Source of the DNA: an uncultured Chloroflexota bacterium
Lineage (GTDB): Bacteria > Chloroflexota > Anaerolineae > Anaerolineales > Anaerolineaceae
Direction: 5' to 3'
Length of the DNA: 64,000 nt
NCBI GenBank assembly: GCA_902786265.1
Contig: CADACE010000001.1
Coordinates: forward strand, 105,402 to 169,401
The position numbers and the translations under genes were made by a program. How positions within the stretch are numbered: position 1 is the first letter of the stretch; each line of letters begins with the position of its first letter. The notes beneath the pieces were generated by a model, which saw only the letters and a program-made list of their open reading frames with translations, did no database searches and was not told the DNA's origin. Shown here piece by piece: positions 51,010 to 60,282 of the stretch.

Positions 51010-51951
51010 CTAAATAGCAGGCTGCTCTCCGCGGCTGAGTTTCCTTATCTCCGGAGTTACAGTCCTCTCATCCATTATCGTAATTTCCGCGGCCTTCATC
51101 GCCAGTTCCAGGGAAGCCTCCATGGACATGCCATTCAGCCAGCCGTAAACCATCGCCGCGGTGAAAGAGTCACCTGCACCGGTGGCACTGACAGGCTCCA
51201 GCGGTTTATGGAACTTCCGCAGCCGCAGACCTTCCCGGTCTTTATAAAAGACACCTTTACTGCCTAATGTAATTACAGCACATTTCGTACCTGTTTCCAA
51301 AATCCGCTCCGCGGCAATCTCCAGTTCCGCGTCATTGCGGATCGGCATATCAGCGAATATTTCCGCCTCCTGCCGGTTGCATTTGATCATATGCAGGGCG
51401 GGAAGGTACTTCTTCAGTGTTCCGGCATATGTCGTCGAAATCGGGTCGGCGAATAAAGGCTTTCCGGACCAGCCGGAGATGAGCGTATCAAGCGCTGCCG
51501 GTGAGAGGTTCGGATCCAGCACGATCGCGTCAGCTTTATCGAAAGCTTCCGCGTGACGCAGAATAAATCCGCCGTCCATATCTTTGAGAATGTGCATATC
51601 CGATATTGCCGCCAGCATATCTCCGTCGCTGTCGGTCAGTACAAGGTAGACGGATGACTGCCTGCCGGGAACAACTTCAATATTCGTGATATCGATTCCC
51701 GCATTGACACAGCTTTTCAGGATCATATCCGCAAAAGGATCCTCACCCACGGCGGAAACCATATGCACATCCGCACCCAGCCAGGCGAGGTTTTCCGCGA
51801 TATTGCGCCCGACTCCGCCGGAACATAAGCGGACTACACCCGGATTGGAATCCCGCATGTTGATTGCCGAATTGGAAAACCCCTGGATATCAATGTTCGC
51901 GCCGCCGACGCATGTGACAAACTTCTGCTGATTTTTTTCCATCGCGACCAT
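51010..51951 (-). CDS. psuK: pseudouridine kinase, PfkB family
   Basis: 313 residues. GGANIDIQGFSNSAINMRDS at the N-terminus and GGVGRNIAENLAWLGADVHM are PfkB sugar-site motifs; SATGAGDSFTAAMVYGWLNG is the ATP/anion-hole motif with the catalytic Asp. Its place directly before psuG makes pseudouridine kinase the best call rather than ribokinase. Start is ATG at 51951 or, better spaced from GGGGG, ATG at 51942. A TATAAT lies about 20 bp upstream of the start region and may be the operon -10 box. Confidence 0.92.
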   Translation of the reverse strand: MVAMEKNQQKFVTCVGGANIDIQGFSNSAINMRDSNPGVVRLCSGGVGRNIAENLAWLGADVHMVSAVGEDPFADMILKSCVNAGIDITNIEVVPGRQSSVYLVLTDSDGDMLAAISDMHILKDMDGGFILRHAEAFDKADAIVLDPNLSPAALDTLISGWSGKPLFADPISTTYAGTLKKYLPALHMIKCNRQEAEIFADMPIRNDAELEIAAERILETGTKCAVITLGSKGVFYKDREGLRLRKFHKPLEPVSATGAGDSFTAAMVYGWLNGMSMEASLELAMKAAEITIMDERTVTPEIRKLSRGEQPAI

Positions 51952-52008
51952 CCCCCATATTTATTATAAAGGATATGAAAAAAAGGGATCCTGAATTCGC
52001 CTCAAATA

Positions 52009-52782
52009 TCAGGATTCGGAATAAATAAAGTCGATGAAAGAACGGATCTGCTCATCCCAGAAGCTCCACTCATGGGAAGCGCCCTTTTTCCGGACTGCGG
52101 TGACATCCCAGCCATGCCGCCTCAGGGCAGAAACAAAAGGTCCCTGCTGATAATAAAGAGAATCCGCCGTGCCGCAGCTGACATACAATCTGGGCTTGTG
52201 ATAAGCCTGCGCGTTCATCTTCATCAGGTGCAGATTATCCATGTCTGTTCCATGGATATCTTTGGCGTCGCCGAAAATACGGGTCATTTCACTGCTGTCC
52301 CGGCCTTCGGTAAACAGATCCGTCAGGAAAACCACACCGCTGAAACTCGCCGCCGCGCCGAACCGTTCCGGATATGTCAGTGCCAGACGCATCGCTCCGT
52401 ATCCGCCCATGCTCAGTCCTGCCACAAAGGTACGGTCCGGGTCATCATTCAATCTCAGGAATTGATGCATGACCTCGGGAAGTTCCTCACTGACATAATC
52501 CCAATACCTTTCGCCGTAAACTTCATTACAATAAAAGCTGTGGTTTACCGCGGGCATGATCACTGCCAGGTTATGCGCCGCGGCGTATCGTTCGATAGAT
52601 GTTCTGCGCATCCAGATAGAATGATCATCGCTGTACCCGTGCAGCAGGTAAAGCACATCCGGCAAATCGCCTTCCTGAGATGCATTAAGTCCAATTCCCT
52701 GATTCGCCTCCGGCATGATCACATTCACCGTAGAAGCGACCTTCAATGCCTCTGAAAAAAATTGTATCTGAAGAAATGCCAT
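52009..52782 (-). CDS. alpha/beta hydrolase, esterase D / tributyrin esterase type
   Basis: 257 residues from ATG at 52782 (AGGAGAATATAT upstream), shorter than the open frame to 52836. VLYLLHGYSDDHSIWMRRTS carries the oxyanion region, FVAGLSMGGYGAMRLAL has the nucleophile Ser (GLSMGG), and GASHEWSFWDEQIRSFI the catalytic His. It belongs to the esterase family that includes EstA of Lactococcus and S-formylglutathione hydrolases. It acts on short acyl or acetyl esters; a link to pectin or xylan deacetylation is possible given the uronate operon nearby but is inference. No signal peptide. Confidence 0.88.
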   Translation of the reverse strand: MAFLQIQFFSEALKVASTVNVIMPEANQGIGLNASQEGDLPDVLYLLHGYSDDHSIWMRRTSIERYAAAHNLAVIMPAVNHSFYCNEVYGERYWDYVSEELPEVMHQFLRLNDDPDRTFVAGLSMGGYGAMRLALTYPERFGAAASFSGVVFLTDLFTEGRDSSEMTRIFGDAKDIHGTDMDNLHLMKMNAQAYHKPRLYVSCGTADSLYYQQGPFVSALRRHGWDVTAVRKKGASHEWSFWDEQIRSFIDFIYSES

Positions 52783-52866
52783 ATATATTCTCCTGTTTGT
52801 TCTTATCCGTTTCCGGTCAGTCAAAAGATTCCTCAAACCCTGCCCCGACAGGAAACCGCAAAACGC

Positions 52867-53595
52867 TCACTGTCCGCTGCTGCCCGCCGGATCGAAACTC
52901 CAGCCATGTTCCTCATGATAGATCATCTGCCTTGTCATTCCTCCGTCAATGCAGATATTTTCTCCCGTAATGAATCCCGCTTTGCCGGAACACAGAAACA
53001 GGACCATTTCCGCGATATCCTCCGGTCTGCCGACTCTCCCGACAGGCTGCTGAAGTGCGTCGGCACCGGTGATATCGGAATCCGTGGTATCGATCCATCC
53101 CGGCGAAATGCTGTTGACCCGCACCTTTCCCGCAAGACTGACAGCCAGGGCGTGTGTGAGGGCGGAGATGCCTCCTTTAGCGGCAGTATAGCTTTCCGTC
53201 TGAGGCTGGCTCATGCGGTCGCGGGATGAGGAAATATTGATCACAGAGGCTCCCCGCGAAAAATAAGGCATGAACAGTTTCGTCAGATAAAAAGGAGCTG
53301 TCACCCCGACGGACAAGGCACGGGAAAAGTCCTCATAACTGCAGCTCTCGATGCCTTTCATCAGGGGAAGAGCGTTGTTGATCAGGCAATCGACCTGTGC
53401 GGCATGACTGATCACATAACCGGCAAACCGTTCCAGCGTTTCCTTATCACCGACATCACCGGTGAACCATTCGCCGGGAGTACTGTCTATAATATAAACC
53501 GCCGCGCCTTCAGCCCTGAATGCGTCTGCAATCGCTTTCCCTATGCCATGGGCACCGCCGGTAATCACTGCCGTTTTTCCTGTAAATCCGGTCAT
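52867..53595 (-). CDS. short-chain dehydrogenase/reductase
   Basis: 242 residues from ATG at 53595 (GGAAAGG nine bases upstream). Cofactor motif VITGGAHGIGKAIADAF (TGxxxGxG), LINNALP (NNAG-like), catalytic Ser in ISSSRDRM and Y-x3-K in ESYTAAKGG, and IDGGMTRQM at the C-terminus. A standard classical SDR; the alcohol or sugar substrate cannot be read from sequence. Located between an esterase and a GT-C gene on the same strand, 84 bp upstream of the esterase. Confidence 0.9.
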   Translation of the reverse strand: MTGFTGKTAVITGGAHGIGKAIADAFRAEGAAVYIIDSTPGEWFTGDVGDKETLERFAGYVISHAAQVDCLINNALPLMKGIESCSYEDFSRALSVGVTAPFYLTKLFMPYFSRGASVINISSSRDRMSQPQTESYTAAKGGISALTHALAVSLAGKVRVNSISPGWIDTTDSDITGADALQQPVGRVGRPEDIAEMVLFLCSGKAGFITGENICIDGGMTRQMIYHEEHGWSFDPAGSSGQ

Positions 53596-53835
53596 GAAAA
53601 TAACCTTTCCCCGAGACACCCCGGCCTATCCGTTTTTAGCTGTCCGGTATGAAAGTCACAACTTCTGCCGTCAGGTAATTCCAACAGGACAGGACCGGTG
53701 CTGCGGCCTGAACAATACATTTTTATTTCCCGATCAACTGTTAAGTATAATGTAAAATCAAAAGCTGACAAACCAATTTTGGTTTATTGCAGTTCTGCAA
53801 GGGGCGATGAACTTGTCCCGGAAATACATACCTGA

Positions 53836-53865
53836 AATGAGTCAGGGCTGTCCCCCTGACTCATT
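53836..53865. repeat. 12-bp palindrome downstream of the GT-C gene
   Basis: AATGAGTCAGGG (53836-53847) pairs with CCCTGACTCATT (53854-53865) over a 6-base loop. There is no T-run on either side, so it is not a classical terminator. 24 bp beyond the stop codon of the minus-strand gene. Confidence 0.7.
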
Positions 53866-53889
53866 CTGCAGTTGGGGAAATGGTTCATG

Positions 53890-55725
53890 TCAGTAACGTA
53901 TTTCAGGATATTCACCATACGCCTTCCGGATCGCGTTTTCCCTGGTTTCAAAGCGATATAATACACAATCCGGCTCTTCCATCAGGATTTCAGCACTTTC
54001 CCGGTTTATGAAATTGTCACCCGGTCCGTACTTCGACAACATTTCATCTAAAGTTTTCGGTTCACGTCCGTAGTCTGAAATATCTAATGGATCCTCATAG
54101 ACATAAACGATATTAAAAGGGAAACGCTTGTCAAATATCTTATCAGGCAAATCGTATATTTCCGCATAAGCCCAATTTGGAGCGTCAGCGGCAGGCGCCG
54201 TTACAAAAAGAATATTTTCGGCATTTGCACCTTCTCTTTCAATAATTTTCTGAACAGCACGTTCATTATTTCCAACCATACCGATTGCATTTCGATTCTG
54301 ATAAAACTGGGAAACGGCCATAACCAGCACAAGAGAAGCAAATATCCATCCGGAGACCTTTTGGACACGGGGGATTCTGCTCAATCCTGACAACCCGGAA
54401 GCGGCAAACAGAAGAAGGAAAGGATGCAGGAACATCAAAAATCTCGGCAGCAGTTCCGGCCTTTGAATAAGGATGAGCAGCGTCGTCCACAAGGATACTG
54501 CCAAACCGTAGGAGATCTTTTCCCTCGAATTACTCCTGAATAAGAAAATTGACAGGAATATTCCCACTCCCATACACCATGCAACAATATCAGGCCATGT
54601 TCCTGAAAAAGCCCTGATATTTTCTGCCACGCGGTAAAGCGCGGTATCCCAAAACATCCGGATTTCCCGCGGCTGTATAAATCCATTACCGAAGAGGCTT
54701 TTCAACCCGGAACGAAGAATTATCGGAAGATAAAGGACAAAGGTAAGAAAGGATACGGAAATTCCCATAAAAATCAGATATTTGAAGAGATGCAGTCTGC
54801 TGCACCAGACCGGTCTTTGCTCCTGAAAGAAGATCACATTCAGCAACAACCAGACGCAGAGCCCGCCGAACGGATAAAGGGAAGTCGGCAGAGTATAAAA
54901 ATTCAATCCGGAGAATAAGATCAACAAGAACCAGGAAAAGATATTATTCTTCCTTCTGCAATATACAGCCAATCCCACGGTGATCACAGAAAATAAAGCC
55001 TGGATCTCATAACCACGGGCATTTACCGAATAATAGACAAGATAAGGTGCAAACGCGGTGAAACCGGCCGATAATAACGCAACCAGATTATTATAAAACG
55101 TCTTACCCAACAGCCACATGGCAAATATCAGCAAACAGCCGCTGATAAAAACAGGAAGACGCAGCAGGGGAACTGATTTTCCTATGTTGTGAAAAATCAG
55201 ATTGACCAGGATCGTATGGAAAACATGATTATTTGGAAGATGATAATCACTGATTGCAAAAAACAGGTCACTTCTGCCCCACATAACAATCGTATAAGCC
55301 TCATCGTACTCAAGCGGAGATCCCAGCCGGATCGCCCGCAGAATAATTCCGCCAATCAGGATCAGAAACAAGAGCAAAGCCTCGCGCTTATTCACGTGAC
55401 AGGCAGCGTTCAGATCACGGAAAAAAGGCTTTATATCGTGGATACATCTTTTGGGAAGGGAAATCAGGGAGCGGAAAAAACGGTCTCTGCCGCTCCGATA
55501 AAACACACTCCACAAAACCATTCCAAGGCAAAAAACAGTCAGAGCTGCAAAACACAAGCGGAAAACCCGGAATAATTCCGGAGTGATCCGCTCCATATTC
55601 CCGTCCGGAGCAAGATAGTCAGCGACAGATTTGCAGGCATCATAAGGACATAACGTCAGAACCAGACAGATCAGCGCAAAACCGGTGAAGAGCCATTCAA
55701 CAAAGCCAAAATTCCTTTTTTTCAT
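53890..55725 (-). CDS. GT-C-type membrane glycosyltransferase (GT39/PMT-like)
   Basis: 611 residues from ATG at 55725 (GGAG five bases upstream); the longer frame to 55806 has no site. A hydrophobic helix at 10-28, then about eleven further spans between 120 and 480. The first large loop reads LGSPLEYDEAYTIVMWGRSD and DYHLPNNHVFHTILVN; the DEAY acidic pair and the NNH segment are the GT39/ArnT-type active-site features. The C-terminal 110 residues are soluble. The enzyme probably transfers a sugar from a polyprenyl-phosphate donor outside the membrane. Confidence 0.82.
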   Translation of the reverse strand: MKKRNFGFVEWLFTGFALICLVLTLCPYDACKSVADYLAPDGNMERITPELFRVFRLCFAALTVFCLGMVLWSVFYRSGRDRFFRSLISLPKRCIHDIKPFFRDLNAACHVNKREALLLFLILIGGIILRAIRLGSPLEYDEAYTIVMWGRSDLFFAISDYHLPNNHVFHTILVNLIFHNIGKSVPLLRLPVFISGCLLIFAMWLLGKTFYNNLVALLSAGFTAFAPYLVYYSVNARGYEIQALFSVITVGLAVYCRRKNNIFSWFLLILFSGLNFYTLPTSLYPFGGLCVWLLLNVIFFQEQRPVWCSRLHLFKYLIFMGISVSFLTFVLYLPIILRSGLKSLFGNGFIQPREIRMFWDTALYRVAENIRAFSGTWPDIVAWCMGVGIFLSIFLFRSNSREKISYGLAVSLWTTLLILIQRPELLPRFLMFLHPFLLLFAASGLSGLSRIPRVQKVSGWIFASLVLVMAVSQFYQNRNAIGMVGNNERAVQKIIEREGANAENILFVTAPAADAPNWAYAEIYDLPDKIFDKRFPFNIVYVYEDPLDISDYGREPKTLDEMLSKYGPGDNFINRESAEILMEEPDCVLYRFETRENAIRKAYGEYPEIRY

Positions 55726-56058
55726 CCGTGCTCCATTTTCATGAAGTATATCATACAACCTAAACAGGGAAAAGAAAAGGAACACGCCCCGCAAGCCTGC
55801 GTTCAAGGCTGTCAGCGCGCATCAAATGATGAGTGAGGTTCTCCGTTCAAAGGAGAATAATTCAGCACTTCCTAAAAAAAACTGCACAAAAACTATTCTG
55901 TTTTTGCGCAGTCTGTTCCTTATTTCTGCACAAAGGGTCTGCCGCAGATGAAGATCTAATCTCAATGTGACAGCCCATAAAAAAATCAGCGGTTTTCAGG
56001 CTTCCATGTATGGCAGGAACATTCAACAAGACTGAAAGGCTCCGGAATGTATTCGGTC
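55726..56058. other. 333-bp gap without a gene
   Basis: Contains the 5' region of the GT-C gene, and the terminator at 55873-55912. Nothing else recognisable; no ORF with a ribosome site. Confidence 0.5.
55873..55912 (-). terminator. intrinsic terminator of the zinc-ribbon orphan gene
   Basis: ACTGC(AC)AAAAAC pairs with GTTTTT(GC)GCAGT; on the minus strand it is followed by eight T. About 150 bp beyond the stop at 56059. Confidence 0.8.
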
Positions 56059-57819
56059 TCAGGCATTATACGGCATTACAGGTTTCATGGCATCCGCGGT
56101 CCCAAAAGTTCGGCGGATCACAGTTTCAACATAGCGTTCCATCAATTTATCATCATCGACCCACGTGAACACCTTAATCACTCTTTTCTGATTAAACCAT
56201 ACAATCTTCACGGGACAATGCAGGACCCTGCTCACACCTCCGATCGCGAGGCGGCTCCTTTCATTTTGCAGCTCAGGGATATTGGCCATTTTTTTATATT
56301 TCTTAAATTGGTCATTAATCTCTTTTTCTTTCTCTCCCGGGCTTCCGTATGTAACCGTGGTGATTTTATCCAAATCAGCCTCTGCCATATAGTCCGCCCA
56401 ATCGATGATAGTTATCCAGGCGGCAGGTCTTGCGTCAATCAATATTGAATACCGATGCCATGGACCGTTTTGCTGATGGTACATTTTTTTAATATACGAA
56501 AGGTCATCCAATTCAACTGAATCAGATCCGTTGTCAGAGCCGGAATCTGCCTTTTCTTCAGGTTTTCTTTCAGGTTCTGAGAATTGTTTGCCATGTTCAT
56601 TATCGGAACCGGTATCTGCCATTTCTTCCGGTTTCTTATCCTGTTCCGACAATTGTTTGCTGTGTTCATAACCCGCTTGATACAGTTGATGTCCCAGATG
56701 AACACAAGCCGAAACCCCAAACTTCTTATTTTCAGGTTGATTTTTATAATCGATATATGGCTCTCCGCAATACGGACAGCAGAATGAGTTGTAATACCGA
56801 AACGTTTTACCGTCTGCCTCATACATCCAGGTGGATTTATCAATATTCGGATCGGTAATTGTACACACATCCAATCCGTCATCAGAATAAGCCGCGTCGT
56901 CCTGGGTAAGGTAGACAGCATAGCTGTGGAAAGCAAAAGATTGACCGCATTTCGGACAGATCCCAACCAGGCGGACATTTCTCGGTGTGACCATACCCGC
57001 ATATTTCAAGGCCTTCCATCCGAGATCTTTCCCTCTGTTCTCCTCATAACGCTTCTTCGAATCATCATCATTTCCAAGGAAACAGACTTCCATGCGATAT
57101 GCGATATCACCCCTATTCATTTTCCGTTTTTCCGGTGTATCCGAGATAAACCCGTCTATTTGACAAACCGGTACGGCAGGATTCCCCTGAAAATAAAGAT
57201 TGACACCGGCCTGGAAGTATTTTCCGGTGAAGTCCTCATCCCCTTCGGTCTGCAGACGATAAGAACAGCGCAATTCACTGTCCTCATAAAGGGAAATAAG
57301 CGGTTCCTTCTCAGTCAGACTGATAACACCAAAATATTGATATAAAGCAGCTTTATGCTCAACAAAATTCTTGTTATAAAAAACTAAATAATCTGCTAAA
57401 CTGACATGAACAGACTGACCATCAATTTTGACCGGACAAAGAGCTGGTTTTTGATCTTTTTGTTCAGATTTCCAATTATCAAAGGCTTCTTTAAGCCATA
57501 CTGGAGTTTCCTCTGATTGCTTTACGGGTGGTTTTGCTTTGGATGAAGCCGCATTATCTTTTTTTATTGGCCATACCGGAGTTTCCCCTGATTGCTTTAC
57601 GGGTTGTTTCGCTTCGGATGAAGCCGCATTATCTTTTTTTATTGATGATGCAAAAGCATAAGAAAACAAGAGCCAACAACAAAAATTAAACAAAAAAAAA
57701 CCAAAAAAATACGATTTTTTAACAAGTACATTACGACAAATGAATGTCCATGAAAGAGACATCACCAGAGCAAAAAGGATAATAATGATCCTTTTTTTCA
57801 AAGTTTTTTTGTCATTCAT
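56059..57819 (-). CDS. unknown membrane-anchored protein with two zinc-ribbon CxxC pairs
   Basis: 586 residues. Two N-terminal hydrophobic helices (about 10-30 and 37-56) are followed by a tandem duplication of about 24 residues (KKDNAASSEAKQPVKQSGET and KKDNAASSKAKPPVKQSEET). CPKCGQSF near residue 287 and CPYCGEPY near 346 form a split zinc ribbon. A second low-complexity duplication (NEHGKQFSEPERKPEEKADS) is near 405-440. The C-terminal 100 residues form an alpha/beta region. The coding region is clearly more AT-rich than its neighbours, especially the 5' end. Not recognised; has its own terminator. Likely acquired or fast-evolving. Confidence 0.7.
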   Translation of the reverse strand: MNDKKTLKKRIIIILFALVMSLSWTFICRNVLVKKSYFFGFFLFNFCCWLLFSYAFASSIKKDNAASSEAKQPVKQSGETPVWPIKKDNAASSKAKPPVKQSEETPVWLKEAFDNWKSEQKDQKPALCPVKIDGQSVHVSLADYLVFYNKNFVEHKAALYQYFGVISLTEKEPLISLYEDSELRCSYRLQTEGDEDFTGKYFQAGVNLYFQGNPAVPVCQIDGFISDTPEKRKMNRGDIAYRMEVCFLGNDDDSKKRYEENRGKDLGWKALKYAGMVTPRNVRLVGICPKCGQSFAFHSYAVYLTQDDAAYSDDGLDVCTITDPNIDKSTWMYEADGKTFRYYNSFCCPYCGEPYIDYKNQPENKKFGVSACVHLGHQLYQAGYEHSKQLSEQDKKPEEMADTGSDNEHGKQFSEPERKPEEKADSGSDNGSDSVELDDLSYIKKMYHQQNGPWHRYSILIDARPAAWITIIDWADYMAEADLDKITTVTYGSPGEKEKEINDQFKKYKKMANIPELQNERSRLAIGGVSRVLHCPVKIVWFNQKRVIKVFTWVDDDKLMERYVETVIRRTFGTADAMKPVMPYNA

Positions 57820-57894
57820 ATTCCTGTTTCCTTATGATTAATACCGCATATATTTCGTATCAGAGTGATCCCGTTTTATCTGGTTTTGTGAATT

Positions 57895-58752
57895 CTATAT
57901 TTCGTTATAGACCCGCTCGATCAGCTTTCTGGCGGCGACGGCGTTGTCGTTGGAGGTGTTCTCGAGGGAGACCTGAATATATGGTTTGCGGGCTTTGAGC
58001 CAGCGGAGGATGTTGGTGTAATCCATCTCCCCGGTACCGGCGGCGACGCTCACCAGCTTACCGTCTTTGCGGACAAAATCCTTGATATGCACCATGGCAA
58101 TGCGGTCACCCAGTTTGTCCATAGCGTCAGCGAAGACATTTTCCCGGTCATCGGCGTTATCCATGCACAGCAGGTTCACCGGATCGAAGATGATGCGCAG
58201 ATTATTGCTGCGCAGGCTCCGGATCACCTGAAGCGCCCGGTCCGGATTGTAAACGATATGGTTCCATACCGGCTCGATAGCAAATGTCACCCCGTATTCT
58301 TCGGCTGCCTCCACAACAGGCTCCAGGTTCCGGATAAAAATGTTCAGTGCTTCATCCGTATGGGTATTGCTGTCAAATTTATATTCCGCGTTCGGGCAGC
58401 CGGTTTCAGTCCCGACCATGGCAGCCCCGCACAGGGAAGCAACACGAAAATTACCGTAGTAACATTCTTTGATTTGCCGCAGCTTTTCCCTGTCCGGATG
58501 GGTGAGGTTCAGATAGCAGCCAAGTACGGCGATATCCAGATCATTTTTCCCGAAAACCCGTTTAAAATACGCGGCCAGACCTTCAGTCATGGCAGTCGGG
58601 TCATAAGTGATGCCTTTCATCACTTTCTGTGGTGCCAGATGAACACAGCAGAACCCTTCTTCGCGGGCTTTCGCGGCCCGGGCTTCCAGTGTCTGCAGCT
58701 CATCCGCCAGCCCGCTGTTCACATCATGCAGTCGAATACCGATTTGTAACAT
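57895..58752 (-). CDS. TIM-barrel sugar isomerase/epimerase (AP_endonuc_2 family)
   Basis: 285 residues. FAIEPVWNHIVYNPDRALQV, RIIFDPVNLLCMDN, MVHIKDFVRKDGK and QVSLENTSNDN give the Glu-Asp-His-Glu metal set of xylose-isomerase-like TIM barrels. Closest relatives are sugar phosphate isomerases/epimerases. It is the last gene of the uxa operon (87 bp after uxaC, with an inverted heptad array between), so a role in hexuronate or ketose conversion is likely. GGAGGGATA precedes the start. The exact substrate cannot be told. Confidence 0.88.
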   Translation of the reverse strand: MLQIGIRLHDVNSGLADELQTLEARAAKAREEGFCCVHLAPQKVMKGITYDPTAMTEGLAAYFKRVFGKNDLDIAVLGCYLNLTHPDREKLRQIKECYYGNFRVASLCGAAMVGTETGCPNAEYKFDSNTHTDEALNIFIRNLEPVVEAAEEYGVTFAIEPVWNHIVYNPDRALQVIRSLRSNNLRIIFDPVNLLCMDNADDRENVFADAMDKLGDRIAMVHIKDFVRKDGKLVSVAAGTGEMDYTNILRWLKARKPYIQVSLENTSNDNAVAARKLIERVYNEI

Positions 58753-58768
58753 TATCCCTCCAGACTTC

Positions 58769-58839
58769 AGTTTAAAGAGTGAAGTGTGAAGTGTTCAGGC
58801 TTGCCCTTTAACTTCACACTTCACTCTTAACACTTCACA
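58769..58839. repeat. inverted heptad array (GTGTGAA type) between uxaC and isomerase gene
   Basis: On the minus strand, after the uxaC TAG: GTGTGAA, GTGTTAA, GAGTGAA, GTGTGAA (period 7), an 18-base spacer, then the inverse (ACTTCACACTTCACTCTTT) just before the GGAGGG site of the next gene. AGTGAAGTGTGAAGT and ACTTCACACTTCACT can form a perfect 15-bp stem in the mRNA between the genes. Confidence 0.85.
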
Positions 58840-60273
58840 CTAAAGATTAAAGTACCGTGCGGCGTTCTTGTAGGAAACGCCTTCGACGATCTTCTTCAGG
58901 CTCGCGTCGATGTTCGGATATTCGCCGTTTTCGACCCAGTTCCCGACCATGTTGCAGAAAATGCGGCGGAAGTAATCATGCCGCGCGTAAGAGAGGAAGG
59001 AGCGGGAATCGGTGAGCATGCCGACGAAGTTGCCGAGCAGGCTCAGGTTCGCGAAGGAGCGCATCTGGGCTTCCATACCGGACTTGGTATCGAGGAACCA
59101 CCAGGCGGAACCGAGCTGCATCTTGCCGATCATCTCATCGGACTGGAAGCAGCCGAGCACGGTGCCGAGCTGGTCAAAGTCGGTGGAATTCAGGGAATAG
59201 AGGATGGTCTTCGGGCATTCACCGGTCTCATCCAGGGCGGAAAGCAGGTCGGCGATATAACCGCCGCAGCTGTTCTGGGAGATCATATCAAAGCCGGTAT
59301 CGGGACCCAGCAGCTTATACATGCGGGCATTGGCGTTGCGTTTGCAGGAATAATGCAGCTGCATGGCGATATTAAGGCGGTGATATTCCTTCCCGAGGTA
59401 CATCAGGACGGCTGTCTGATACTTTTCAGCTTCTTCCACGGTGATCTCCTCACCACGCATCACCTTCTGGTAGATCGCGTTGACATGGCTCTCGGAGGAA
59501 GGACGGAAGGGGATATAATCCAGACCGTGGTCACTGGCACGGCAGCCGAGGGAGGCGAAGTATTCCAGCCGTTCGGTCAGCGCGTCAAAGACGTCGGTGA
59601 TCTTCACCAGGGTCTCTTTACCGACGGAAGCGGCCAGCTTTTTGATGTAGTCGGCAAAACCGGGCTTGTTGATGTTGATGGCTTTGTCCGGGCGGAAGGA
59701 CGGGCAGACCTTGACGGTGATGGAAGGATCGGCAGCGATCTTCTTGTGCCATTCCAGGGTGTCCGCCGGGTCATCGGTCGTCCCGACCATGGCGACGTTG
59801 GCTTTCTTGATGATGCCGCGGACTGTCAGTTCCGGGTCATGCTGGAGCTTATCATTGCAGTAATTCCAGACCTCTTCCGCGTTTTCCAGTGTCAGCGGTT
59901 TTTCGTAGCCGAAGAACTGATGGAGTTCCAGATTGCACCAGTGGTACATCGGGTTGCCGATAGCCATTTCCAGCGCTTCGACGAACTTCAGGAAGCGTTC
60001 ATAATCCGGCTTGTCTCCGGTGACATAATCTTCACTGACGCCGTTGGAGCGCATCACACGCCATTTATAATGGTCGCCGAAATAGCTGCCGTCCGGCATT
60101 TTGCCTCCCAGCCAGACTTCACAAAGGTTGTTGAAGCGGCGGTCCTCATAAATCTCCTGCGGGCTGATATGGCAGTGATAATCGACCAACGGCTGACCTT
60201 CCGCGTAATCGTGGAAAAGATGTTTGGCGGTTTCGGTTTCCAGAAGGAAATCTTTATCCATAAAAGGTTTCAT
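58840..60273 (-). CDS. uxaC: glucuronate/galacturonate isomerase
   Basis: 477 residues, normal length for the bacterial UxaC amidohydrolase-like family. LVDYHCHISPQEIYEDRRFN and HLHQF-type region near MYHWCNLELHQFFGYEKPLT, VGTTDDPADTLEWH and DHGLDYIPF are the conserved blocks. It converts D-galacturonate to D-tagaturonate (and D-glucuronate to D-fructuronate). Third gene of the operon after uxaB and uxaA. ACAGGAGAAAAAA precedes the ATG. Confidence 0.96.
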   Translation of the reverse strand: MKPFMDKDFLLETETAKHLFHDYAEGQPLVDYHCHISPQEIYEDRRFNNLCEVWLGGKMPDGSYFGDHYKWRVMRSNGVSEDYVTGDKPDYERFLKFVEALEMAIGNPMYHWCNLELHQFFGYEKPLTLENAEEVWNYCNDKLQHDPELTVRGIIKKANVAMVGTTDDPADTLEWHKKIAADPSITVKVCPSFRPDKAININKPGFADYIKKLAASVGKETLVKITDVFDALTERLEYFASLGCRASDHGLDYIPFRPSSESHVNAIYQKVMRGEEITVEEAEKYQTAVLMYLGKEYHRLNIAMQLHYSCKRNANARMYKLLGPDTGFDMISQNSCGGYIADLLSALDETGECPKTILYSLNSTDFDQLGTVLGCFQSDEMIGKMQLGSAWWFLDTKSGMEAQMRSFANLSLLGNFVGMLTDSRSFLSYARHDYFRRIFCNMVGNWVENGEYPNIDASLKKIVEGVSYKNAARYFNL

Positions 60274-60282
60274 TTTTTTCTC

